Positions 1 through 8,647 of a stretch of DNA of 64,000 bases are shown here, piece after piece (within the stretch, counting starts at the first letter, position 1; each line of letters opens with the position of its first letter). This stretch comes from Streptomyces sp. RB17 (GTDB taxonomy: Bacteria; Actinomycetota; Actinomycetes; Streptomycetales; Streptomycetaceae), in NCBI RefSeq assembly GCF_009604455.1, contig NZ_WEGL01000003.1, forward strand, positions 744,001-808,000, in the 5' to 3' direction. Both the position numbers and the translations under genes were made by a program. The notes beneath the pieces were generated by a model. The model had not been told where the DNA came from. It worked only from the letters and a program-made list of their open reading frames with translations, and did no database searches.

Positions 1-427
1 ACAGGCCGGTGGCGACGACAACCGCGCGCGCGGTGAACATCTCCCCCGAGTCCAGTTTCAGTTCGAAGCCGCCGCTCTTGTCGCGGTCCACGGAGACGAC
101 CCGTACCCGCTCCAGGCCGGGGACGAGCTTCTGCTGGAACCACTCGCCGTAGGCGATGAACGTCTCCACCGGGATGATGTCCTCGTCGCTCACCAGACGG
201 CGGATCCCGGCCGCGTCACAGTAGTCGGCGAGCGTGTGCCCGGGCTGCGGGCAGTCGAGGTTCGAGGCGGCCGGGGTCGACTTCAGGAGCATGCCCTCGG
301 GCATGTGGTCACGCCAGCTGACCATGGGGTCACCGAAGACGCGGACGGGGACGCCGCGCGCCCGCAGATGGGCGGCGGTGGACAGGCCGAACGGCCCGGC
401 CCCGATGACTGCAACCGGTCGAGTCAC
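1..427 (-). CDS. FAD-dependent oxidoreductase, N-terminal part (cut by window edge)
   Basis: The reading frame runs off the left edge, so only about 142 N-terminal residues are seen. They begin with a Rossmann dinucleotide-binding motif (VIGAGPFG, residues 7-14) and resemble flavin monooxygenase-type FAD/NAD(P) oxidoreductases. The GTG start at 427 follows a strong GGGGAGGGA ribosome binding site. It lies 47 bp downstream of an ATP-grasp ligase on the same strand, so the two probably form a small operon. The substrate cannot be told from this fragment. Confidence 0.8.
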   Translation of the reverse strand, partial: MTRPVAVIGAGPFGLSTAAHLRARGVPVRVFGDPMVSWRDHMPEGMLLKSTPAASNLDCPQPGHTLADYCDAAGIRRLVSDEDIIPVETFIAYGEWFQQKLVPGLERVRVVSVDRDKSGGFELKLDSGEMFTARAVVVATGL

Positions 428-474
428 GAAGTCCCTCCCCAGGACATGGTGCGCCACTCTTGGCGTGGCTTTGC

Positions 475-1764
475 CTACTTCGTGGAGGTGCCGCTGCCGC
501 GGCGGTTGGTCCGCCACAACTGATAGAGGTGCTTCGCGCCCGGGCGCACGAAGCGGGCGAGCATCGTGAGGAACGGCAGCGGGTCGTCACCCGCGAGCCA
601 GGCCAGCTCCGTCCCGCTCGCCTTCGCCGGCGCGTGCGGCGTCGTATAGCCGCTGCGGCGGTAGGCGAGAAGGGCGGGGAGGTCGATGTTCTCCACGATG
701 TAGCGGTGGCCGGCGCGCTGTTCCCCCTCCGGAACGGGGCGGCCGGTCAGATTCAGGTGCATGGCGCGTACGACGTCCACACCCGACTCGTTCTCGAACA
801 GCCGGAACTGGGCGCCCATGCGCGGGTTGAAGTCGAGAAGCTTGTACTGTCCGTCGCGCCGGTCGAAGCGCAGGTCGAGGTCGATGATGCCGCTGTAGCC
901 GATCTGTTTGATGAAACGTGCGGCGAGGTCGGTGAGTTCCGGGTTGTCGACGACGTACGCGTTCGCCGTCATGCCGGCGTGCGGCGGCCACGAGCGGACC
1001 TTGACGCCGGTGAACAGGGCGAGGGGGCTTGCGTCCTGATCGAAGCAGGCGTGCACGATCCAGTCCTCGGCCTCCTCGCGCGGCAGGTACTCCTGCAGGA
1101 TCACGCCCGGCCGCGCGCCCCAGTCACGCGCGAGGGTGAGCAGGCCCTCGCGGGTGGCGATCCGCGTGGTGCCGTTGACGGCGGGCTGTCTACGCCGGAC
1201 GAACGCCTCCCGGTTCTTGGCCACCACCGGGAAGCGCGCCGTCTCGGCGAAGGCGACGATGTCCTCGTACGACTCCGGGAACGCCGACGCGGGGCTCGCG
1301 ACGCCGTGCTCCACGCACAGTTCGTACAGGCCCTGCTTGCTGGCGAGCCGGCGCGGCAGCGCGGGATCGACGCGCGGGAAGAGAAAGGCACCGGCAAGAT
1401 CGTCCTGGTGCTCGGCGATCAGTACGGCGGCCTCCTCGTCGGTCGGGACGAGGACGGCGGGGCGGCCGATGCGACGGCCGATGCGCAGCAGGCCCTCGAC
1501 CAGGTGGCCCGGGTCCTCCGCCCCGGTCGTCGGCCACACGAAGGCCTTCTTCAGATAACGGGAGGATGCCGCGGGCGTGTACGCGTCCTCGGTGATGGCG
1601 TACATGGGCACGCCGAGCCGGCCCAGGCTGCGGATCGCGCCGACGCCGCCGTGGTGCAGCGGATAGTCGCCGAACTTGACGATCAGTCCCGGTACGTCCC
1701 GGTCCACCTCGAACGGCACACCGACGGTGTCTCCGGCCACGGGTCCCCCCACGTGTCCCCCCAT
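475..1764 (-). CDS. ATP-grasp carboxylate-amine ligase-like protein
   Basis: The product has 429 residues and an ATP-grasp layout. The N-terminal third has a pre-ATP-grasp fold (residues about 20-130), and the C-terminal half carries the nucleotide/Mg region, including DLDLRFDRRDG and LLDFNPRMGAQ, the usual E/D-x-N-P-R metal motif. ATP-grasp enzymes activate a carboxylate as acyl-phosphate and join it to an amine or thiol. This one resembles the carboxylate-amine (D-aspartate ligase-like) group; its substrate is unknown. ATG at 1764 was chosen because conserved sequence starts soon after and GGACGGGGTGGG lies upstream. It is likely co-transcribed with the FAD oxidoreductase at 1-427, hinting at a small modification pathway. 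Confidence 0.8.
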   Translation of the reverse strand: MGGHVGGPVAGDTVGVPFEVDRDVPGLIVKFGDYPLHHGGVGAIRSLGRLGVPMYAITEDAYTPAASSRYLKKAFVWPTTGAEDPGHLVEGLLRIGRRIGRPAVLVPTDEEAAVLIAEHQDDLAGAFLFPRVDPALPRRLASKQGLYELCVEHGVASPASAFPESYEDIVAFAETARFPVVAKNREAFVRRRQPAVNGTTRIATREGLLTLARDWGARPGVILQEYLPREEAEDWIVHACFDQDASPLALFTGVKVRSWPPHAGMTANAYVVDNPELTDLAARFIKQIGYSGIIDLDLRFDRRDGQYKLLDFNPRMGAQFRLFENESGVDVVRAMHLNLTGRPVPEGEQRAGHRYIVENIDLPALLAYRRSGYTTPHAPAKASGTELAWLAGDDPLPFLTMLARFVRPGAKHLYQLWRTNRRGSGTSTK

Positions 1765-1798
1765 TGGAACGGACCCACCCCGTCCGTGTCCCCAAAGG

Positions 1799-1828
1799 AC
1801 GCTAAGCCGGAATTGCCGCCTCCGACAA
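1799..1828 (-). promoter_or_regulatory. Putative promoter of the ATP-grasp/FAD gene pair
   Basis: Read on the minus strand, TTGTCG (1828-1823) and TAGCGT (1804-1799) are separated by 18 bp. This fits a streptomycete vegetative-type -35/-10 pair placed 35 bp before the ATG at 1764. It is pattern-based only. Confidence 0.4.
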
Positions 1829-2024
1829 GGCTTATCCGGACATTGCGAACTCTTTAGACAGGGTGCGAGCAACCTTTCGAAGGCCCTTCGACACACACCT
1901 TTCGGACACCGTGGCGGGTGCGGCAGGAGGCTCTGCCCAAGACACGCATCACGGCCGTAACGTGTGGCGCGACCACATGGAACGAGCGCCATGCACGGCC
2001 CGGATGAGAGTGAGGCAGCACCCC

Positions 2025-3242
2025 ATGCCCCCCTTCGACGTCCCCGAGGGCGACCCCTTCGGCCCGCACAACCTTCCCTATGGCGTGTTCGCGCCCGCCG
2101 GCAGCACGGAGCGCAGGGTCGGAGTCCGGCTCGGGGACCACGTCCTCGACGCGGGTGCCGCGGCCGCCGCCCTCGGCGCACCGCACCACGCGCTGCTCGC
2201 GCGGCCCACCCTCAACGCGCTCCTGGCCGCCGGCCGCCCGGCCTGGACGGAGGTACGGCGTTCCGTCACGGCCTGGGTCACGGACCCCGAGCACCGGGAG
2301 ACGCTGGAACCGCTGTTCCACCCCCTGTCGGAGGTGAGCCTGCACCTGCCCTTCGAGGTGGCGGACTACGTCGACTTCTACGCCTCGGAGAACCACGCCC
2401 GCAACGTCGGCCGGATCTTCCGCCCGGACGCCGAGGACTCCCTCACCCCCAACTGGAAGCACCTGCCGATCGGTTACCACGGCCGCTCCGGCACCGTCGT
2501 CGTCTCCGGCACGGACGTCGTACGGCCGTCCGGGCAGCGCAAGGCACCGGCCGACCCGGCGCCCCTCTTCGGCCCGTCGATCCGGCTGGACATCGAGGCC
2601 GAGGTCGGCTTCGTCGTGGGCGTGCCGTCCGAGCTGGGCCGGCCGGTCGCGCTCGGCGACTTCCGCGACCACGTCTTCGGGCTGTGCCTGCTGAACGACT
2701 GGTCCGCGCGGGACATCCAGGCCTGGGAGTACGTGCCGCTCGGCCCGTTCCTCGGCAAGTCCTTCGCGACCTCGGTGTCGGCGTGGATCACCCCGCTGGA
2801 AGCGCTGGAGCACGCGCGCGTGGCGCCTCCGGAGCGTACGCACCCGCTGCTGCCCTACCTGGACGACTCGGCACCCGGCGTCGAGCCCGGCGGCTACGAC
2901 CTGCGGATCTCCGTCGCCATCAACGGCCATGTGGTCTCCGAGCCGCCTTTTTCCACCATGTACTGGACCGCCGCCCAGCAACTCGCCCACATGACGGTGA
3001 ACGGCGCCTCGCTGCGCACCGGCGACCTGTACGGCTCGGGCACCGTGAGCGGCGCCGACGAGCGTCAGCGCGGCTCGCTGCTGGAACTGACCTGGAACGG
3101 CCGCGACCCCCTCGAACTCCCGGACGGCAAGCGTGCCTTCCTGGAGGACGGCGACGTGGTGACCCTGTCGGCCTGGGCCCCCGGTGCGGACGGGCGCCGG
3201 GTCGGGCTGGGGGAGGTGAGCGGGCGGGTCGTGGCGGGATGA
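2025..3242 (+). CDS. fahA: Fumarylacetoacetase
   Basis: A 405-residue protein with the full fumarylacetoacetase fold: a small N-terminal domain (about 1-110) and the C-terminal FAH domain. It splits 4-fumarylacetoacetate into fumarate and acetoacetate, the last step of tyrosine/homogentisate breakdown. The calcium/magnesium ligands of the family are visible as D117 (YVDFYAS), E191 and E193 (DIEAE) and D225 (NDWSARD), with the catalytic histidine at H124. ATG 2025 starts the conserved sequence; an upstream in-frame extension to 1863 is not family-like. No other homogentisate-pathway gene is nearby. Confidence 0.92.
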   Translation: MPPFDVPEGDPFGPHNLPYGVFAPAGSTERRVGVRLGDHVLDAGAAAAALGAPHHALLARPTLNALLAAGRPAWTEVRRSVTAWVTDPEHRETLEPLFHPLSEVSLHLPFEVADYVDFYASENHARNVGRIFRPDAEDSLTPNWKHLPIGYHGRSGTVVVSGTDVVRPSGQRKAPADPAPLFGPSIRLDIEAEVGFVVGVPSELGRPVALGDFRDHVFGLCLLNDWSARDIQAWEYVPLGPFLGKSFATSVSAWITPLEALEHARVAPPERTHPLLPYLDDSAPGVEPGGYDLRISVAINGHVVSEPPFSTMYWTAAQQLAHMTVNGASLRTGDLYGSGTVSGADERQRGSLLELTWNGRDPLELPDGKRAFLEDGDVVTLSAWAPGADGRRVGLGEVSGRVVAG

Positions 3243-3331
3243 GAGGCGCCGCAGTGAGGGCGGCCGGGTGAGCGACGCCGGGTGACCGGCGCCGTGCAGC
3301 AGGAACGTGCGGGACCGATCACCGCCGAGGG

Positions 3332-3361
3332 CTGACTCTCGCCGCCCCTCACCGTCATACT
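3332..3361 (+). promoter_or_regulatory. Putative promoter before the M56 peptidase gene
   Basis: CTGACT (3332-3337) and CATACT (3356-3361) are spaced by 18 bp, about 90 bp before the ATG at 3452. The -35 match is moderate. The rest of 3243-3451 holds nothing else I can identify. Confidence 0.3.
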
Positions 3362-3451
3362 GGGCAGGCACGCACGCGACGCGCCCCCGGCGCGTCGCTC
3401 CGCACCACCCGGCACGCGAACAACTCTCCGACCAGGAACCGGAGCCCCGGC

Positions 3452-4390
3452 ATGACCGTCTGCCTGCTCCTGCTGAGCGTCGTCGCCCTGACGGCCGCTC
3501 TGCCGGCTCCGCGCGCGCTGACCCGTGCCGCCTGGCCCGAGCGGGAACCCGTCGTCGCGTTGTGGGTGTGGCAGTGCCTGGTCGCCACCGTCCTGCTGTG
3601 CTGCCTGACCGCACTGGTCCTGGGCGCGGCGGCCGTCTTCCACACCGTCCGCGACCGCGTGTTCGCCCCCGCACCGCCCTCCGTCACCGCCGCCTACGAC
3701 CTCTCCTCCGCGCCGGTGTGGGCCGCCGTCCTCACCGTGCTGCTGGCCTGCGGGGCCGCCTGGACGACGGCGATGCTGGCACGAGAACTCGTCGAGGCCC
3801 GCCGCAGCCGTGGCCAGGCCCGCGCGCAGCTGCGGGAACGCGCCCCCGACCTGCCGGCCGGACTGCCGGCGGCACGCGGCCCGATGCTCGTACTGGAGGA
3901 CGAGTACCCGGACGCCTGGTGGATGCCCGGACACCCGCCGCAGCTGGTCGTCACCACCGGCGCGCTCCACCGGCTCACCGACCACCAGCTGGACGCCGTC
4001 CTCACCCACGAGCGCGGGCACGCGCGTGCCCACCACGACTGGCTGCTGCACCTGTCCACCGCGCTCGCCACGGGCTTCCCGCGCGTGCCGCTGTTCGCCC
4101 ACTTCTGCGACCAGACGCACCGCCTGGTCGAACTGGCCGCCGACGACACGGCGTCCCGGCACTGCGGCCACCTCACCACGGCCCTGGCGCTGATCGAGCT
4201 GAACCAGCACCGGGGCGTCCTGTCCTGCGACTCCAGCCGCCACCTCCTCGGCGAACGCGTGGACCGCCTGCTGGAACCGCCGCCACGACTGCTGCGCCGG
4301 CACCGGGCCCTGACGACGACAGCGGCCGCCCTGGTGCCGCTGCTACCCCTACTGATCACGTTCGCCCCGGGGCTGACGGCACTGTCCTGA
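3452..4390 (+). CDS. M56-family membrane zinc metallopeptidase
   Basis: A 312-residue integral membrane protein with hydrophobic spans near residues 1-20, 35-65, 88-110 and 285-310. A cytosolic-type zinc peptidase segment lies between them, with HExxH visible as HERGH (186-190) followed by ARAHHDW. This is the layout of BlaR1/MecR1-like M56 peptidases without the beta-lactam sensor domain. Such proteins in actinobacteria usually sit beside a BlaI-type repressor, but none is adjacent here. ATG 3452 follows GGAACCGGAG. The target protein is unknown. Confidence 0.82.
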   Translation: MTVCLLLLSVVALTAALPAPRALTRAAWPEREPVVALWVWQCLVATVLLCCLTALVLGAAAVFHTVRDRVFAPAPPSVTAAYDLSSAPVWAAVLTVLLACGAAWTTAMLARELVEARRSRGQARAQLRERAPDLPAGLPAARGPMLVLEDEYPDAWWMPGHPPQLVVTTGALHRLTDHQLDAVLTHERGHARAHHDWLLHLSTALATGFPRVPLFAHFCDQTHRLVELAADDTASRHCGHLTTALALIELNQHRGVLSCDSSRHLLGERVDRLLEPPPRLLRRHRALTTTAAALVPLLPLLITFAPGLTALS

Positions 4391-4523
4391 CGGGCCGGCC
4401 GGGTGGCAGATCTTCCCGGCCGGAGCGGAAAACCCGCAGCTCAGGGGCGCGTCCAATGTTCCCTCACCTGGCGCAACACTTCGGCAACACGACTTTCCCT
4501 ACTGCATCGGTATGGTTCCAGCC

Positions 4524-5312
4524 ATGCCACCCACCGACCGCCCCCGCGACCACGCCGGTCAGGGCGCCGCGACCACCGTCGCCGCCCACCGCGCGCGTCG
4601 TAGGCTGCGCGCGGACCGGGCCCGGCAACTCGCCGATCTGCTGCGCCGCCAGATCCTCACCGGCGCCTTCCAGAACGGCCCCCTCCCCCACGAGTCCACC
4701 CTCGCCACCGACTACCGAGCCTCCCGCAACACCGTCCGTCAGGCTCTGGACCTCCTCAGGGCCGAGGGCCTGGTGGAACGGCTGCCCGGCGTCGGCACCG
4801 TGGTCGTCGCCCGGAAGTACCCGCACGGTCTCGACCGTCTGATGGGCCTCGCGGAAACCCTCCGCGAACACGGCCGCGTCACCAACGAGGTCCGCACCAT
4901 GGGCCCCGCCCCCGCTCCCTCCCCGGTGGCCGACCGCCTCCACGTCCCCGCCGGCGCCGACGTCCTCTACATAGAGCGCCTGCGTCGCCTGAACGGCCTG
5001 CCCCTCTCCCTCGACCTCACCTACATCCCGCTCGACATCGCCACCGCCCTGCTCGGCGCCGACCTGGAGAACACCGATGTCTTCCGCCTCCTGGAAGCCA
5101 TCACCGGCCGGCCCCTCGGCCACGCCGAGATCACCCTGGAGGCGGTGACGGCGGACGCCCACTCCGCCGCCGTGCTCCAGGCTCCGCGCGGCGCCGCCGT
5201 ACTGATGCTGGAACGCCTCACCCACCTCGCCGACGGCCGCCCCGTCGACCTGGAGTTCATCCGCTTCCGCGGCGACCGGATCACCATGAGCGGCCTGCTC
5301 CACCGGTCGTAG
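4524..5312 (+). CDS. GntR/HutC-family transcriptional regulator with UTRA domain
   Basis: About 262 residues. A winged-helix GntR domain (about 30-95, with the recognition stretch STLATDYRASRNTVRQAL) precedes a UTRA ligand-binding domain (about 115-255). HutC-type regulators normally repress their neighbouring operon until a small ligand binds. It lies just upstream of, and parallel to, the ferredoxin/ABC transporter/flavoprotein genes, so it is the obvious local regulator. Two ATGs are possible, 4512 and 4524; neither has a clear ribosome binding site, and a TATGGT at 4511-4516 suggests a leaderless start at 4524. Confidence 0.88.
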   Translation: MPPTDRPRDHAGQGAATTVAAHRARRRLRADRARQLADLLRRQILTGAFQNGPLPHESTLATDYRASRNTVRQALDLLRAEGLVERLPGVGTVVVARKYPHGLDRLMGLAETLREHGRVTNEVRTMGPAPAPSPVADRLHVPAGADVLYIERLRRLNGLPLSLDLTYIPLDIATALLGADLENTDVFRLLEAITGRPLGHAEITLEAVTADAHSAAVLQAPRGAAVLMLERLTHLADGRPVDLEFIRFRGDRITMSGLLHRS

Positions 5313-5358
5313 AACACCGCCGCACACACCCCTGCCTGCACGCTTCCTGGAGACAGCC

Positions 5359-5586
5359 ATGCCCTTGGCACCCCAGCGGGCCGACGTGCCCGTGACCATC
5401 GACGAGTCGAAGTGCATCGACGGCTGCACGCTCTGCGTGGACATGTGCCCGCTGGACTCCCTGGCCATCGACGAGACCAACGGCAAGGCGTACATGCACG
5501 TCGACGAATGCTGGTACTGCGGCCCGTGCGCGGCCCGCTGCCCCACCGGAGCCGTCACCGTCAACATCCCCTACCTGCTCCGGTGA
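5359..5586 (+). CDS. AprB-like 2x[4Fe-4S] ferredoxin
   Basis: A 75-residue ferredoxin with eight cysteines for two [4Fe-4S] clusters: C19, C23, C26, C30 and C51, C54, C57, C61. The first group has CX3CX2CX3C spacing, one residue longer than in ordinary bacterial ferredoxins. The second half (AYMHVDECWYCGPCAARCP) strongly recalls the beta subunit of adenylylsulfate reductase, where a Trp sits beside cluster II. It is 46 bp after the GntR gene and 14 bp before the binding-protein gene. The likely role is electron delivery to the flavoprotein at 8648-11413; the AprB comparison is from family knowledge, not a search. Confidence 0.87.
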   Translation: MPLAPQRADVPVTIDESKCIDGCTLCVDMCPLDSLAIDETNGKAYMHVDECWYCGPCAARCPTGAVTVNIPYLLR

Positions 5587-5600
5587 GAGGCACAACCACC

Positions 5601-6956
5601 ATGAAACGAACGGCAGCCGCCGCATCCGCCGCCGCGCTCCTCCTTCCCCTGTCCGCCTGCGTCGGCAGTGCCGAGGCGGGCAGCGGCTCCACGGTCACCG
5701 TGACCGTCGGCTACCAGTCCAAAACCATCAACACCGTCACCGCCGGCACGCTGCTGCGCTCCCTCGGCTCCTTCGAGAAGCAGCTCAACGCCCTGCACGA
5801 CGGCCACACCTACAAGGTCGCCTGGCAGGACTACGCCACCGGCGCCCCGATCACCGCCCAGATGACCGCCCAGATGACCGCCGACAAGATCGACATCGGC
5901 TCGATGGGTGACTTCCCGCTGCTGCTCAACGCCGCCCGCGGCAAGGAGCTCGGCCGCCCCACCCACCTGGTCTCGGTGACCGGCTACAACCTGCGTGGCG
6001 GCCTCAACACGGTCGTCACCGCACCCGGTTCGCAGCTCACTTCCCTACAGGACCTGAAGGGCAAGAAGGTCTCCACGAGCGTCGGCTCCGCCGCGGACGG
6101 CACCCTCGTACGGGCCCTGCAGCGCGCCGGCATCGACCCGGACAAGGGCATCTCCGAACTCAACCAGCAGCCTGCCGTCGGCGCCTCGGCGCTCTCCTCC
6201 AGCGGCGTGGACGCGCTGTCGCAGTTCGTCGCCTGGCCGGGCCTGCTCGCCTACCAGGGCAAGGCGAAGGCCCTGTACGACGGCGCCCAGCTGAACCTGC
6301 CCACCTTCCACGGCGTCACCGCCCGCGAGGACTTCGCCAAGCGGCATCCGGCCGTCCTGGAGGCCTTCATCAAGGCCCAGGCGGATGCGACGGACTACCT
6401 CAACGCCCACCCCGTGCCCGCCGCCGAGAAGGTCGCGAAGGCCACAGGCCTGCCCGCCGAGGTCGTCTACCTGTACAACGGCGCCCACGGCATCGCCACC
6501 TTCGACCCGGCCGTCAAGCCGCAGCTCGTCTCCGCGCTGAAGCAGGACGTCTCCGTGCTGAAGGCCGCCAAGCTGACCGGCGACATCGACGTGGACTCCT
6601 TCGTCGACGACCGGTACGTCAAGAAGGCCCTCGGCGCCTCCTACGCCAAGCGGCTCACTTCCGCTCCCGCGCCGGCCGCGAGCGAGGTGTGGCCCAAGGA
6701 GAGCGAGAAGACCGTCTCCTTCAAGTCCGCGAAAGCGCTGCTGGTGTACGTGGCCGGGCACCAGGGCGGCATCCGCGCCGCTTACGTGCCCGACGCCACC
6801 ACCGGCACACTGTGGTTCGCGGACAAGGCGGTGTGGGTGGCCGATGGCGACCAACTGCTGCCCTTCGTCACACCGGCGACAGCGCAGGCCTACGTCACCG
6901 CCCACGGCGGCGCCCGCACGGTGTCGTACCGCGAGGTCCTGGAGCGGGCCTCATGA
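5601..6956 (+). CDS. ABC transporter substrate-binding lipoprotein with C-terminal NosL-like segment
   Basis: A 451-residue exported protein. The signal peptide ends in a lipobox (LSAC, Cys20). Residues about 35-370 form a periplasmic-binding fold of the SsuA/TauA (sulfonate/nitrate/taurine) type, including the IGSMGDFPLLLNAARGKE stretch. After a Pro/Ala linker near 370-380, the last 80 residues do not belong to that family and look like the copper protein NosL (WFADKAVWVADGDQLLPFV, then AHGGARTVSYREVL). The gene overlaps the permease gene by 4 bp (ATGA), giving translational coupling. The transported compound is unknown. Confidence 0.87.
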   Translation: MKRTAAAASAAALLLPLSACVGSAEAGSGSTVTVTVGYQSKTINTVTAGTLLRSLGSFEKQLNALHDGHTYKVAWQDYATGAPITAQMTAQMTADKIDIGSMGDFPLLLNAARGKELGRPTHLVSVTGYNLRGGLNTVVTAPGSQLTSLQDLKGKKVSTSVGSAADGTLVRALQRAGIDPDKGISELNQQPAVGASALSSSGVDALSQFVAWPGLLAYQGKAKALYDGAQLNLPTFHGVTAREDFAKRHPAVLEAFIKAQADATDYLNAHPVPAAEKVAKATGLPAEVVYLYNGAHGIATFDPAVKPQLVSALKQDVSVLKAAKLTGDIDVDSFVDDRYVKKALGASYAKRLTSAPAPAASEVWPKESEKTVSFKSAKALLVYVAGHQGGIRAAYVPDATTGTLWFADKAVWVADGDQLLPFVTPATAQAYVTAHGGARTVSYREVLERAS

Positions 6957-7864
6957 CCCGGTGGCCCCTCCCCCGGTATGCGCTGCGGACGGTTTCCCTG
7001 GCCGCTTTCCTCGGGCTGTGGCAGCTGCTGACCAGCCTGAAAGTCGATCTGTGGCTGCGTTTCTCGCAGTTCCCGACGGTCACCGACGTGGCCCGCGCCT
7101 TCAGCCGCCGACTTTCCGGAGGCGACTACTGGACCGACCTCACCGACAGCCTCACCCGGATCCTCACCGGCTTCGCCCTGGCCGCCGTCCTGGGCGTGGT
7201 GACCGGCGTGCTCGTGGCCCGTTCGCGCCTCGTCGAAGGCCTGCTCGGCTCGGTCCTGGAGGTGATCCGCCCGATCCCGGCGATCGCCCTCGTCCCGGTC
7301 GCAATCCTCCTCTTCCCCTCCAACGAGCAGGGCATCGTCTTCATCACCTGCACCGCTGCCTTCTTCCCCGTGCTGGTCTCCACCCGGCACGCGGTCCGCG
7401 CGCTGACCCCCGTCTGGGAAGAGGCGGTGCGCACCATGGGCGGTGGGCGGCTGCGGATCCTCGGTTCGGTCGTGCTGCCGGGCGCACTGCCCGGCATCTT
7501 CAGCGGGCTGTCGGTCGGCATCGGTGTGTCGTGGATCTGCGTGATCTCCGCCGAGATGATCTCCGGCCAGTACGGGGTCGGCTACCGCACCTGGCAGGAC
7601 TACACGGTGGTGAACTACCCGGGCGTCTTCGTCGGCATGGCCACCATCGGCGTCCTCGGCTGGATCACCTCCACGGCCGTGGAACTCCTCGGCCGGCGCC
7701 TGACCCGCTGGCTGCCCCGCACCTCGTACGTGCCCGGAGGCCGCACCCGCGTGCCCCGGCCTGTCGCCGCCGTTCGTGCCGACGGCGATTCCGAGCACCA
7801 GGCCCAGCCCGAGCAGCAGGGCCAGAATCACACCGAGGAGGCCCGCGATGAGCACCTCGTCTGA
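6953..7864 (+). CDS. ABC transporter permease, SsuC/TauC type
   Basis: A 303-residue membrane protein with about six hydrophobic segments and the binding-protein-dependent permease loop around EEAVRTMGGGRLRILGSVVLPGALP (EAA motif, about residues 158-185). It forms the channel of the SsuABC-like importer with its two neighbours. The C-terminal 40 residues are hydrophilic and Gln/Glu-rich, and their coding sequence overlaps the ATPase start by 17 bp. The start at 6953 overlaps the preceding stop codon. Confidence 0.9.
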   Translation: MTRWPLPRYALRTVSLAAFLGLWQLLTSLKVDLWLRFSQFPTVTDVARAFSRRLSGGDYWTDLTDSLTRILTGFALAAVLGVVTGVLVARSRLVEGLLGSVLEVIRPIPAIALVPVAILLFPSNEQGIVFITCTAAFFPVLVSTRHAVRALTPVWEEAVRTMGGGRLRILGSVVLPGALPGIFSGLSVGIGVSWICVISAEMISGQYGVGYRTWQDYTVVNYPGVFVGMATIGVLGWITSTAVELLGRRLTRWLPRTSYVPGGRTRVPRPVAAVRADGDSEHQAQPEQQGQNHTEEARDEHLV

Positions 7865-8636
7865 GACCGTCACCGCTCCCGCCACGGGGGAAGCGGGCGC
7901 AGCAGCGGGCACCCGGCTCACCTTCCGGGACGCCGTGCTCGGCCGCCCGGACGCACCGGTGCTGTACGACGTCGACCTGGACGTCTCGCCCGGCGAGATC
8001 CTCACCGTCGTCGGCCCGTCAGGCTGCGGCAAGTCCACGCTGCTGCGCACGCTCGCCGGGCTGCTGCCTCCGCTGGGCGGCGCGGCCGAAGTGGACGGCG
8101 TCCCGCTGACGGGGCCGTCGGCCGACCGCGCGCTCGTCTTCCAGGAGGACGCGCTGCTGCCCTGGCGCACCTTGCGCGGGAACGTCGAACTGCCGCTCGC
8201 CATCAGCGGCGTACCACGCTCCGAACGCCGTTCCCGGGCCGAGTCCTGGCTCGCCCGCGTCGGACTCAGCGAGCAGGCTGGGCAGTTGCCGCACCGGGTG
8301 TCCGGCGGGCAGCGCCAGCGTGCCCAGTTGGCCCGTGCGCTGGCCGACAGTCCGCGTGCCGTCCTCATGGACGAGCCTTTCGGCGCCCTCGACGCCCAGA
8401 CCCGCTCCGGCATGCAGGACCTGCTGGTGGAGGTGTTGCGAGGGACGGGCGCGACCGTCGTCTTCGTCACGCACGACGTCGACGAGGCCCTCTTCCTCGG
8501 CGACCGTGTGGCCCTGCTCGGCTCCGGCCGGGTGGCCGCCGTACGGGACGTGCCCGGACCGCGCGATCGCCGGGCCGTGGAGAACCCGGCCCGCATGGTC
8601 CTGCGCCGCGACATCCTCACCTCGCTCGGCTCCTGA
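7848..8636 (+). CDS. ABC transporter ATP-binding protein, SsuB/TauB type
   Basis: A 262-residue ATPase with Walker A GPSGCGKST (56-64), Q-loop Q99, signature SGGQ (152-155), Walker B VLMDEPF (D175/E176) and switch histidine in VTHDVDEA. It energises uptake through the permease encoded at 6953-7864. The ATG at 7848 lies inside the end of the permease gene, with GAGGAGG upstream, so translation is coupled. Sequence style places it with sulfonate/nitrate/taurine importers; the ligand is not determined. Confidence 0.92.
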   Translation: MSTSSETVTAPATGEAGAAAGTRLTFRDAVLGRPDAPVLYDVDLDVSPGEILTVVGPSGCGKSTLLRTLAGLLPPLGGAAEVDGVPLTGPSADRALVFQEDALLPWRTLRGNVELPLAISGVPRSERRSRAESWLARVGLSEQAGQLPHRVSGGQRQRAQLARALADSPRAVLMDEPFGALDAQTRSGMQDLLVEVLRGTGATVVFVTHDVDEALFLGDRVALLGSGRVAAVRDVPGPRDRRAVENPARMVLRRDILTSLGS

Positions 8637-8647
8637 AAGGCACCCCG

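Noticed and set aside
460..1857. Long open frame opposite the ATP-grasp gene
   Set aside because: Shadow of high GC content; the translation is Arg/Ala/Gly/Val-rich without domains, while the opposite strand encodes a recognisable enzyme.
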